DNA of 64,000 nt, taken from contig JBCAMK010000021.1 of NCBI GenBank assembly GCA_038503065.1, positions 434,001 through 498,000 on the forward strand. The letters are read 5' to 3'. Positions 39,317 to 49,863 of the stretch are shown piece by piece (the first letter of the stretch is position 1; each line of letters begins with the position of its first letter). The translations under genes and the position numbers were made by a program. Source of the stretch: Paragyromitra xinjiangensis (taxonomy: Eukaryota; Ascomycota; Pezizomycetes; Pezizales; Discinaceae). The notes below the pieces were generated by a model. That model was not told the origin of the DNA. It did no database searches and was given only the letters and a program-made list of their open reading frames with translations.

Positions 39317-39587
39317 TGCAGCAAGGTTCCGCACCCAACCCACCATACCGTATTGAAATCCAGCCCAGCTGTGCCTCGTGGCTTAACCACTCAGAGGTGT
39401 AGCATTACGTGGCTCACAGAGAGCAAACCTCTGAATGGTAGAATTCTGGTGGCCTGGGTACTTCTTTGCCACATTCAGTGCTATATCGGGTCTAGTTCGA
39501 GGAATATACGGTATGGTTGGTGGTGTGAAACTTGTTGCATAGTAGTACTCTACTTCAAAAACCGCAAGGGCTTGTTGGACGATACAT
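39317..39587 (-). mobile_element. family-2 inverted-repeat element, one end lost
   Basis: An inner inverted repeat is clear: GCAGCAAGGTTCCGCACCCA..ACCATACCGTATT at the left (39317-39355) against AATATACGGTATGGTTGG..AAACTTGTTGCA at the right (39505-39541). Beyond the right arm come CTTCAAAAACCGCAAGGGC and TTGTTGGAC (39553-39585), the same outer end as family 1. At the left that outer end is replaced by the right end of copy B. So family 2 seems to be a relative of family 1 that shares its ends but not its middle, and copy B inserted in or recombined with its left side. Confidence 0.65.
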
Positions 39588-40001
39588 GGCGGCTGGCATG
39601 TGTGATGCTGCAGGATGGATACCCTTATTGTGATGAAATTAGATACCCAAAATACTCTATTTAGCAAGGAGAAACAAAACTTTGTAACACCCGACGGTCA
39701 ACACACAAAAGCAACAATTTGAGGGGAAGATAAAGCACGAAAGGGTAGTAACGTAGATTTCCCTTTGCATAAAATTTCTCGATTCGGGCCACAGTTTCCT
39801 TGAAATGGGTTACGTTGCAAGGCCTCGCGGTTGTCATGAATTTTTGAGGGTTTAGTCTTACAGTGCCTTGCAAAAGTTAGTAGAGCTTTGGCAAGGGTAC
39901 TACGGGTGTAGGGTAAGTCTGCTGGCAGGTGGCGGTGAAGCACTTTTCTCAAGCTTGCTATGATTTCATACTTTTACCAACTAACTTGGTCTGATGTTTA
40001 G

Positions 40002-40284
40002 TACAGTTCCGTCCAACAAGTTCTTGCGGTTTTTGAGGTATCATGGCACAACAAGGCACTGCAAGCCCCATAGCGCAACACCCCCAGATCCACCATGCCT
40101 CCCACAACTGAATCTTGATCATGCCAGTACAATAAAGGACATACTGTAAATTATTTAAGTAATAATGGCGAAACATGATTCTTTCTTTTTTATTGAATAG
40201 TAAATATTTTCATTGAGTGGTTCATGGCATCTTGTTGCATCGTGGTACTTCAGAAACCGCAAGAACTTGTTGGACGCAACTGTA
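40002..40284. mobile_element. TA-flanked MITE, family 1, copy C (best preserved)
   Basis: Left end CAGTTCCGTCCAACAAGTTC then TTGCGGTTTTTGAGGTATCA; right end the inverse, TACTTCAGAAACCGCAAG then AACTTGTTGGACGCAACTG. The inverted repeats are about 45 bp and nearly perfect, flanked by TA on both sides (40002-40003, 40283-40284). Length 283 bp including the TAs. The middle matches copy A (CCAGATCCACCATGCCTCCC). Confidence 0.87.
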
Positions 40285-41101
40285 CATAGCATTCTTGATC
40301 CTTCAACATCTTTATCGGGTCTCTCAGGGATGTGGAAAGGGAAGAGAATTGGAGACTCTTACTTGCACCGCTACCTGTCATCAGACTTATCCCTGCACCC
40401 GTAGTACAACCGATTTTTTTTCCGACATGCAAAAAAGTCAAAATGCTTGAATAACCTATAACCCATGCATGAACTATGTGATAAAAATTAGATCAGGTAT
40501 ATTGATGATCTATTAACCTATACAAACTTATCCATTATTATTATTTGCATTGTTGGAGGAGTTTGTTGTGAATTTTAAACTTATGGTGCTTTTCGTGGTG
40601 GTAGGATTGAGACATTGCTTGTGCTCACAAGCTCTTGCAGGTAAGAACTGCAAAGGTCACACTCTCCCCTGAATTCAATGCAAAGAATATGGAAGAAAGG
40701 TCTAGAATAAGACTGTCACTATGATAAAAAACTAAAAGCCTGTCATATACTTATTCACAATGACTTTGGTGGTGGAGCAGGTGATTTTGCATGTTTATTT
40801 TTTGGAACGTTGGAAAAAAGATGGTTGCACCCTCGCAAGACGCTGTGCTGTACCCAGTACACAAATTACAAACCCAGAAATCTCTACCATGACCATAAAT
40901 AGAACCATAAAGTGAAAATGAAATATAAGATAACTTCCTAATACTATTTCGCTAATTTAGTGGCCAGTAGGCCTTTGTCTATCTCAAGCCACATAAGTCC
41001 CGGGCTTTAATATTTCTCGATGGCTTGTCCAAATTTCCTTAATACCAATCCCAAGAGGGGTGTAGCTTGTGATAGTATTTCCTGAACAAAGTTTTGATTA
41101 A

Positions 41102-41505
41102 GAGTAAAGGTTTAATCTGCCCTTCGGGTTTAATCTACCCCAAGGCTCACTCTTTTTTTTCCTATGTACCGTGACCCCTACCCATATTCCTGGCTACTAT
41201 AACTTTCTCCTAGGCTCCAGATAAAGGCACATCATTCGCAAGATTTTCAGGCTGTCTACAGCAAGTACATAAAGCGCAGCAGAAGGGCTGCCTCACTTTT
41301 GTGCTTTGCTGCTGATAGGAGATAGATTGCACCCCTAGATACAAGAAGATCTCATCGGGAAGGAACTGCTTGTTTTATGGATGGCAGCCATGATGGGAAG
41401 TGATGAATTGTGTTGAAAAGAGATACAGTTTCATGGGGGCAGATTAAACCCGAAGGGTAGATTAAACCAGATCTTATCCGTTAAGGGTAGATAAAACCTT
41501 TGCTC
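41102..41505. mobile_element. MITE related to the 2411-2803 element
   Basis: Left end GAGTAAAGGTTTAATCTGCC, right end the inverse, GGGTAGATAAAACCTTTGCTC. The outer nine bases GAG(T/C)AAAGG are those of the element at 2411. Close to the ends a unit reading GGGTTTAATCTACC is repeated (41128-41140 left; inverse at about 41435-41500, three times). The flanks do not show an equal 9-bp duplication, so it is older or was rearranged. No coding capacity. Confidence 0.7.
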
Positions 41506-41930
41506 ATTATTTTTTATTTTCTATTAGAATGTATGAAGCCGGCGAAAAGAGATGTACCAGACGGGCGCATGGAAGTATGATGTGAACAAACGGCTAAGTA
41601 GGGAAAAGGAGAAAAAAAGTCGAGCAAGAAGAGAAAGAAACGAAAACAAAAGCAGAGGTAAAATTTACACCTATCAGCCTACAGGCTCTATAGAGAGCCC
41701 TTATCTCTCGATCGTGATGATGTGATGTTTCGATAAGCAGTTATTTCAACCACCAGTGAGCCACGAGGGGGTTTATTTTCCCTGGAAATATAACACTAAC
41801 AAGCCGAGCCTTGAGACCGATAAACGTAGAATGGAAAGAGCAAGGATAGCAAAGAGGTTTACAAGAAAGGAGAGTTAAAAGGCTACCAAGAGCCTGTAAG
41901 TTATCAAGAGGGAGGAGAGAAAAAAATGTG

Positions 41931-44900
41931 TTATTGTGCAGTGCTCCGGGTGAAGAGTTTCTTCGGAAACGCCCCTCTTAAGCTTGGAGCTGAACCTGAA
42001 TTGTTACTACGCCTCTTTCTCTTGATCTTTGGCGGGTGGTCCGTAAACGGTGACCCTGTTGGACGATCATTAAGGGTGGTGCTTGAAATATCCTTTAGAC
42101 ACTCCCTTGACAATCCTAACTCTGGGTCTGCTGTTATATTACCCATTAGGGAATCTGCTTCGCAAATAACACTGACATCCTCCTGAGTCATCGAGAGTCG
42201 CCGTTTTTCATGCTTGACAGGACTTGCACTCCTTCGCCAAGAGTTTTTCCAATCATTGTTAGTTTTCCTTGCTGATGCTGAAAACGAGAATGTCCTCGAA
42301 AGACTAGATGCTCGTTTGATTGGAGCATTACTCGAAGTGTTGTTTAGGGAATGTCGTGATTTAACCGAATACGTTGCTTTCTGCCCAAGATTTCCAACGT
42401 CATCGTCATCCTCTCTAGACTCTAGCGACTGGATTGACGAAGCTTCCGAATGACTTCCATAACTCTGCAGACTATGCATCGATTTCCTCGCGACAGTCGA
42501 AACTAAACTCACTACGGATAGTCTCTTGATGAGATTGCTGGGGTCTGCTCGTTTACGGATACTTGGATTCATCAGGCCGAAAGTAAGCATATCTTTCGTC
42601 CAAACATCTGCTAGCTTTACTTCAATGGAATTCCTCTCTGAACGTTTAGGGGAGAAAACTGCTACCCGATTCATATTCAGAACCGAGACACTTCTGTTGA
42701 TACTGGGTGCGCTAGATTGCGTATGGATGACTTCGGAAAGGGCGTGGGTGTTTTTGATGATTACATTGACGATATCTGATTTTGGATCACTTCCTGAGCG
42801 GTGAAGGGATTGATGCCTGACCAATGTTCCTGGACGGCCAAATATAGTACCAATTGGCTTCACGTCTGAGTTTGTTGAAGCAAATAGATCCAAATTGGTT
42901 GAGCTGTATTCATGGTAGTCTCTGCTTTCAGCCACAGCCCTATCTAGTATTTGCTTTCTCCAAACCGCTTCTTCCTTTGCCGAACAGGCACTGACAAGAA
43001 CCTCATAGATTCGGTGACCCGCCTCAAATATAATTTTCCACGAGAAGAGTGCAGAATGACAGGTCAAGCCTATAGTCAACTGCTGTTAATAATCAAGGAA
43101 AAGGCATAAACCAGAAGACTTCCACGAAACTAAGAGCTCTTACCTCGTCCCTGATGTGCTTCTTCAATGCGAACAGTAGCCAGAGTGATGGCAAACTTGA
43201 CATTGTATCTATTTTCTGTCTTCGAAATTGTTGCAAGCAAAAGGTAAGACTTATAAAGTAAACAGGCCAGATAATCTCCAGCCACACTGGTCTGTCGCTG
43301 CCAGACAACATGCAAAGCCCCACACAAGACAATGTGTCCTAAAAGGCGAATAGAAAACCCTGACTACAAGGCAGCGGAGACACGACTAGTTAGGATCGAT
43401 GGTTCCCATACGGAGCCTGAGAGATCAGCCAGAATTTGGGGTAGGCATACCTTCTCCTGGAAATCTATTCTGTCTTGCAATAACCAAGTTTTTTCGATCC
43501 TTTCCCTGGTTCTCGGTGCCTCACGTTTTGCCATATTTATCTGGCATGCTGTCTCCTCTAGCCTATAACGAACTTTTTCCAAAAGCCTATTGGTTGAAGG
43601 ACAATCCATAGCTGGTGTATATTTCACGATCTCTGCAAAGAACAATGGATACTTGCATATCCTTTGTATAGGCTGTAAAGCTGTGTTAAAAAAATCTATA
43701 TCGTATTCGTCAGGGCTTACATACCTTTACAAGCATATCATCAAGTGTTAAAGCACGCTTTCCGTATTCGCGTTGGTTATCCGGGGAGTTTATGGTTCCG
43801 GCCAGCATTTCGCACCCTTTCTCCCACAAATTCCATGAGGGCCCGCGAAATTGACTCAAATCTTTTGAAACGAGTTCGTATTTAGCGGAATACTCTTCGT
43901 AAACAAAGAACCCTCTCATCTATACCTCAAAAATCAGGATCAGACGACACCATCACACAATTTACTGCTTACCATTTTATCAAAAACTTCTGCAACCTTA
44001 TAGGCTGCATCTGGGTTTGATAAAATATGTGTTCTCTCCAATTCGCCTACTTGTGGGCTAATATCAAGAAACTTCCCTTTGTAGTTTTGAATCTGATGTG
44101 ATGCCGCGGGGAGCACGTGAAAAATATCCGATAATAGACTTTCATGGAGATCAAGAATTTCGGAAACATTGCGTTTGATAGCGTCTTTGATATCCAGAGA
44201 GATACACTCGCAATCATTGAGTACGGAGAAATAGAGCTTATTATGTTCAGCAGGTGAGATCGTCGCGCCAAATAGTAATCAGCAAGAGGAGAAAATACGA
44301 GGAAACGTGCAGGCAAGGACTTACATTCATCAAAACTTTGAGATCCGCGATATAATATTCCTCAGTATTTATCAGCTCCTCAAGTGCGCATCTCCGATCC
44401 CGCATCCTCATCACAGTAGCATCATCCAGTGTACCGCCACTCGACTTTCTCCTTGTAGAACCCGCAGTTATGGAAAGAGAAGTGAATGTATTCGATGCTG
44501 TCTTAACAGCGGTAACAAACCTCATCGATGAAGACGGCGTTTTCGTTCCCGCTTTGGAGGAAAATACAGCGGACGTTGTGTCTTCACTTCCGAGAGCATT
44601 GATAACTTCTATTGAGGGATAGATTATGGCCCGACGCTTTAATTCTTTCCGACGAAATGACTTTATCCATTTCCGAAACGGCGGTACATCTCCATCCTTC
44701 CTATGGGATATGTCGAAAGCACCTGGACGAAGAAGCCTATTTGGGAGAACAACGGTCGATTCCTCAAAACTCTCAAAGATATCAGTAGTTTCTGTGGGTT
44801 CAATAGTATTCGTCAGTGCTAACGTTTTGAGTGGGCTTTGGTCCCCATCCACCATCCCTGCGTATAAGATAGGTATATGAACGGGTTGGATGGCATCCGA

Positions 44901-45161
44901 TGAATGCGAATAGGGTTTTTTTGAAGAGCTTTCAGTAGATTCGTCCGTTTTTGGAAGTTTATATTCCGTTATCTCCAAATCCAATGAAGTAGTGGATAAT
45001 CTGTCCGCAGTCGAGCGGAAGCTTGCAACAACACTGCACTTCGACGATTCAACATCTGTGGTAGTTGAGGTGAGGGATCGGAAAAAATAAGGGGTTCCAC
45101 AGGGCACTGGGTCTGTAAAGCATGGTGAGGTATTGTCTGACTGGCATGCTAGGAGAGCCAT
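41931..45161 (-). CDS. Rho guanine-nucleotide exchange factor (DH-PH)
   Basis: Switches on a Rho-family GTPase by exchanging GDP for GTP; acts at the cell cortex in polarity or wall signalling (family knowledge; the target is not known). Exons: 45161-44325, 44236-43973, 43919-43725, 43672-43451, 43363-43144, 43069-41931; protein 958 residues. Residues 1-255 are Ser/Thr-rich. The DH domain runs from about 257 (LEELINTEEYYIADLKVLM) to about 480 with the hallmark PIQRICKYPLFFAEIV. A PH-type domain follows (GHIVLCGALHVVW, then ACLLYKSYLLLAT, then SWKIIFEAGHRIYEVL and SACSAKEEAVW). The C-terminal 330 residues are Ser-rich and basic at the end (KIKRKRRSN). The exon-5 acceptor (TTGTAG before 43363) was chosen because only it keeps the PH frame. 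A TTG upstream of the ATG is open but not needed. Confidence 0.9.
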
Positions 45162-46133
45162 GGCAGTCTTTCGGAAAGACAACGGGCAGGAAATGTACGG
45201 GAAAATAAAGATGGAGCTTATTTCATTCGAGCGAGGTAATTGGGAAAGTAATAACTGGAGGAGGCCTGAGGTGGTGGGGGAGGCAAGATTTGAGGGACGT
45301 ATTCTATATTTACACGCAGTCTGGGTTTCCCTCAGCTACCGACGAACCAAACGCTAGCTACTCAAAACGAGGGTGAAGATTAACTTGTGAAGATAAAACG
45401 ACAAATACCACGAGTACATGCGAAATCTAGTGGGCTGAGAGGCCTGGGAGGAAAAGGAGAAAGATAGAGAGGATCGGAAAACAATTTTCAGCGTCTAGCA
45501 GGTAGAGGCTATGTAGAGTACATACATGTAGGTATGTGTTTGTGGTATGTGTTTGTGCTATACGCCTATCCTATCCGAGACGCTATCTTCAGGTATGCAA
45601 GTATGCAAGTACGCTTTGGTAGCCGGATTCGTTGCTAGGAGGTCTCAGCAGCTTTTCACCATTCACCGTTCACCCCGTGGCCCCCCTCGTTACCACGATA
45701 ACAATGCAGAATTGTGCATGCAGCAACGTGAGTTGATGGCAACTATTGCCGGCACGCATTTTGTCTGATTTCAAGGCAAATGTGGGGTATGATGGCGCAT
45801 GTCCGAAAGCCGAATTCTGGACTGAAAGCTGGGCTATTATTGCTGCAAGGTGCACGCAGTAGGCGCAAGTGAATGATCGATAACGATAACGCATAGACAC
45901 AGGAATTTGGGACTAAATTATGACATCTCCTGTCTCAACCACCTGTGAGGATGCAAGATTGTCGATCTCCCGGCGCAGCCTGGTTTATGATGACGCTGCC
46001 AAGATAAAAATTTTCAATAGCATTCGCGGCGGTAGCGTATTCACCAGCACGAAAGATCCCCGCTTCCCCGCAACTCCCATACACGGATGACGGTGTCCAA
46101 ACCTCTATTTTTCCTTCTACTCCGCAAATAAAA
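45162..46133. promoter_or_regulatory. divergent promoter region, RhoGEF (-) and Nas2 (+)
   Basis: The two genes start on opposite strands 972 bp apart. Short repeats of GGTATGTGTTTGTG are seen at 45532-45560. The last 60 bp before 46134 are C-rich with ATAAAA close to the ATG. No other gene recognised. Confidence 0.5.
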
Positions 46134-47073
46134 ATGGATATCCATATGCCCTCAATTGCCTCTTCTTCCCCAAGCCCTCATAACAACGGATCGCAAACCA
46201 ACAGTGGAGATGCGAAAGAGGAACTCTTGGCTTTGATGAAGGAGAAGGACGGCGTGGAAGCTGAACTCAAAGCCCTAGGGAGCGTCTTAGATTCTGTACG
46301 TTTGTTGGTATCAGGAATGAGGCGTAGGATCCATTTGCATAAATATCTTGCCATTCGCATCAGGTTGTTGGGTTTAGAAAAGCCGTGAGGCTCAACTCTA
46401 TTCCCGAACATGAGTTGCAAAGTTAATAATACTAATTGTTTGACCTCTATTAGCATAAGGTGACCATGCACACCCCACTCTGTACCTTCGATGGCTATCC
46501 CCGCGACGATATCGACGTTGCCCAGATCCGCATCACCCGCTCACGTATAATCCATCTTCGCAATGACTACAAGGGCTTAATGAATAAGATCGAAAAAGGC
46601 CTACATACCTACCATGCAACAATTGTAGATCCACCTACAGTTGTTTCATCCTCTTCTGTGCCTACTTCTTCTTCAGCTGCTGCTGCTGCACAGCTGATCG
46701 AAGCTCCTTTCGCAAGGATCAATACTGTTGCCCCGGGAAGCCCTGCTGCAGTAGCTGGACTACAACCGGGGGATTACATTAAACGTTTTGGATCTGCGAA
46801 CGCTCTAAATCATGCCAAACTCGCAAAAGTCGCCGAGGTGGTCAGGCAGAGTGAAGGAGTAAGTACAACAGAGATATCCTGATCGCATATATTTTGAAAA
46901 ATGTGGCCGTTACCACATTTAGCTAACTAGAATGACTAATACAGAGCCCACTCAATGTGATATTATCAAGAAAGGACAATTCTGGTGTTGATATCAACCT
47001 GACTGTTAGTTTGACACCAAAAAAAGATTGGGGGGGTATGGGTTTGCTGGGGTGCCACTTATTGCCCCTGTAG
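46134..47073 (+). CDS. nas2: 26S proteasome assembly chaperone Nas2 (PSMD9 type)
   Basis: It binds the Rpt5 ATPase tail while the proteasome base is being assembled (family knowledge). Exons 46134-46295, 46454-46858 and 46945-47073; 231 residues, near the usual ~220. N-terminal helical part: EELLALMKEKDGVEAELKAL, then HTPLCTFDGYPRDDIDVAQI and RSRIIHLRNDYKGLMNKIEK, a hallmark of this family. A Ser/Ala-rich linker, then a PDZ domain (about 145-225) with FARINTVAPGSPAAVAGLQP, GDYIKRFG and LNVILSRKDNSG. The end, WGGMGLLGCHLLPL, is the usual PSMD9 ending. A second ATG four codons in could also be the start. Confidence 0.95.
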
Positions 47074-47892
47074 AATTCCTGGTTCAATTTTGAGCCAGAA
47101 CCTAATAATGAAATGTATTATTCCAAAAAAATACAAAATTCGCTTGCTTCAAGAAATTATAGACCTGCTACTGGCTTATTACGTGATCGCCCTGATTTAT
47201 AGCGTATCAAATCGATGAGAGCTCAACCAAGTCCCCTATATAGAGCGGGCGAATGCTGATTACAAGACTACTATTGATTTCTATCTCACAGAATTTTGCC
47301 AGGATAATCTCTCTAGCTTGAGCCTACGTACATTTGCTAGCTTGTTTAGTGGTTATATATTGAGCGCGTTTGAAGATGTCTACGTGGTCGTTGACTTGGC
47401 TTCATAGGGCACCCCTAACGCAAATTTAGCTCATGGTATAAGTTTTATTCACACTGAGGGATGATTGAGGTTTGCACAATGTATCTCAACCATAAGTCCC
47501 AAAAAAAAGAAAAAGAAAAAAAAAGTTATTAAAGTCAAGAGAAACATCTTTAGCCCACCAAAACATAAACTCCAAATCGCAAATTTTCACCCCTAGCGCA
47601 AGGTGGCCGATAGGTAGTGTAATTCATCACTACCATCGCACGTGCGTGCATACGAAACAAAAACAAGACAAAAACCCGCCTAATGACTCCGAGAAACACG
47701 CCGGGAAAGAATGGTAGGGATCGAAGGGGAAAGGACCTTGAGTTGAACAACGCCTAGAACTCTCAGTTGCAGTCGGAATTCAAGCTCAAAATTTGAGTTC
47801 TTGGTTCGCTTATGGCCAAGGGCTCAAAAGTCGAGCCGAGAACTCAAATCTTGAGCTCGGAGTGCGGTTGCGCCTGGGGGGCTAAAATCTGT
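47074..47892. other. convergent intergenic region
   Basis: Between the stop codons of Nas2 (+) and the dsRBM gene (-). Plus-strand 47130-47400 can be read in broken frames (for example TTIDFYLTEF and LSLRTFASLFSGY) that hint at an old mobile-element remnant but prove nothing. A 75-bp hairpin lies at 47783-47857. Confidence 0.45.
47783..47857. repeat. 26-bp-arm hairpin between convergent genes
   Basis: AGCTCAAAATTTGAGTTCTT GGTTCG (47783-47808) pairs with CGAGCCGAGAACTCAAATCT TGAGCT (47832-47857), four mismatches, 23-base loop. Each arm also contains the smaller palindrome CTCAAAATTTGAG or its relative CTCAAATCTTGAG. It could be a tiny MITE or a 3'-end structure of the dsRBM transcript, which stops at 47893. 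Confidence 0.7.
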
Positions 47893-49389
47893 TCAAGTCT
47901 CGGCTTCTGCCTCAACGATACTAAGCCCTTGCCTCTCTGCTTCCTTCCTCACCCAGTTGTAGACCCCCCGAGCCATCTCCTCCTTGGCCTTCTTTTTACC
48001 GAAAACGCTCTTGAGGGGGCCAATCATGACATCCTTAGGCCCTTTAGGACGTTTGATAATAGCTGTGATATCGTACATCCCTGGTGTACGCCCATCGGCA
48101 GTTAAGTGGTATTCCGGCGTCATTATACCAAGGCGGGGACAAGCAACTTTATGTAGAAACAAATTATTAGCGTGGAAATTTCTCAGGTAGCACACAGAAA
48201 GAAACGATAAAGTATAGGGTAGCGAAGGTAAAAAAACCTAGTTCATTTAAAGAAAGGGGAAATTACGATTGACGATTTGCGCTGGCGTTGCACCCACGGG
48301 ACATATCAAATTCCCCCCGCTCACGTTGCCCATTGACTTGCCAGACCTCCTAGAGCCACTCACACTGGAGCTAACAGAGGGCGTTTGTGATTGCTCGCGA
48401 GTCCAGAGTATGGCCTCTTTTGCGGCTGCAATCTTTGCGGAACGCTTGTTCCTAAACGGCTTGTGCTTACCGCCGAATACCTTCTCCTCGATACCGAGAT
48501 AGCCAAGTTCTGTTCCAAGCCGAACTTCGCAGGAGAAGCCGGTGCCAGCCATTGCGTAGTCAATATATTGCGGTCTTATTTTCCTAGAATTGCAGAGATC
48601 TGTAGAAATAAATGAGCGATTTATTGCTTCTTAATGAATGAGATGAATTTTGCGGCAACCTTAAAAAGCAGGGGTATTGGAGGATGTTGAATATCGGGAA
48701 ATGAAATATGTGCTGGTACTAAAGCAGGAGAGGGATTCCTCACCACTCAACAATGCAACCCAATTCTCCTGTTCCTTTTCTAGGGTCTCCAGTGTTATAG
48801 ACTTCAGGCCCTCGTTCTTAGGCAAGTTCCTCACATACTCGATACCTAGACCCGACACCGCTTCTTTTGCATGCCTTTTGCTAGGGTATATCCCCTCGGC
48901 TGCAATCTCTTTTATTCCCTCCGGCCCTACTAACTTTAAGATAACGCTAAATTCCTGTGGTTTTCGTTGCTGGAATTCGAAAAGGGGGGTCAGTCGCACA
49001 TGTGACTGGCAAAGCTCGTGGAGATCTTTGACATGGGTTGTTGTAATGGAGGTAGAGATGATAACGGGTTCTGCGGGGGCGGGCGGTTCATCTTTGGTTT
49101 TTGGGGTGCTGGGTTCTTCTTTTTGAGGAGCATCATTTTCGCCCGGGTTTTCAGCGAGATATGTATCAACCGATTGGAAATTTGAATCTGAAATCTTTTC
49201 AGGTGGGTGTTTTTCCTTCTTAAGCAATATAGAAGGGCTTGTTGGTGTTGGTGATGATGTGGGCTGAGACGGCGTATTATCCTCCTTATTACCGTTCATA
49301 TCATATTTTTCTACAGCGCCAGAATGAGGAGAGTCGGACAGTTGGAAGCCTCGCGGGGGAGAGGGACTATTGCTACGGGTAGAAGACAT
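47893..49389 (-). CDS. protein with three dsRNA-binding motifs
   Basis: A 410-residue protein; exons 49389-48744, 48599-48267 and 48146-47893, both introns in phase 1. After a Ser/Pro/Glu-rich N-terminus (1-115) there are three segments with the alpha-beta-beta-beta-alpha pattern of dsRNA-binding motifs. The first is about 118-188 (LHELCQSHVRLTPLFEFQQ to AKEAVSGLGIEYV). The second is about 209-283 (NWVALLSDLCNSRKIRPQY, FSCEVRLGTE, RSAKIAAAKEAILW). The third is about 325-405 (IVNLACPRLGIMTPEYHL, YDITAIIKRP, KKKAKEEMARGVYNWV). The second motif is created only after splicing across the first intron. There is no RNase III, helicase or deaminase domain, so it is probably a binding partner rather than an enzyme; a role in RNA interference or RNA editing is only a guess. 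Confidence 0.82.
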
Positions 49390-49863
49390 AGCAATGACTA
49401 GGTATGTGATGTGTGGTATGCGACGTACGATGAATGGAGGGATAGAAAACCGTAGGTTGATGAACTGCTGCTGTTAGAGAAGTGGTAGTGGTGAAAGTTG
49501 AGTGATGGCTGATGTTGAGGTAAGTCTCTCGGCGGATTCAGGCCAGCCGCGATTTTACGGACGTTGTTATGGACTCATGGTGGGGGAAGTGGAGGCCTGA
49601 AAAACGTGCAGGGTTTCCGCTTGCAGACCATTCTGTAGCGACACAGCCGCACTTGTGACCAGCCGCGGCGGCTTGGCAACTTTTCCACCAAGTTGTGGAT
49701 TCAGGTACTGTTCCAAAAGTAGAAAACGCATTGGACTTGGCCCAAAAGGGTTGTTCGGGGTCACTTGCCAATTCGAGCTCCCTCTCATCCCACCACGCGA
49801 TGAATAAGTTATTGCCTACAAGATACCTAGCTTTCGTTGAATCATCTTCTTTGTCCAAGGGTC
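49390..49863. other. spacer between dsRBM and TDP2-like genes
   Basis: Holds the dsRBM gene's promoter (its ATG is at 49389) and the 3' end of the TDP2-like gene (-). The frame at 49538-49858 (-) continues past that gene's stop and has no motif. No other gene seen. Confidence 0.55.

Larger units (their letters stand above)
38552..41930. other. transposon-rich spacer
   Basis: Between the 3' ends of the lipin (+) and RhoGEF (-) genes. It holds two full family-1 MITEs, one family-2 element and a Mutator-like MITE (listed separately). The remaining stretches 38552-39040, 39590-40000, 40290-41100 and 41510-41930 show no gene. The first is T-rich lipin 3' flank. Confidence 0.6.

Noticed and set aside
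47130..47400. Possible transposon peptide between Nas2 and dsRBM genes
   Set aside because: Frames are broken and too short to assign to any family.
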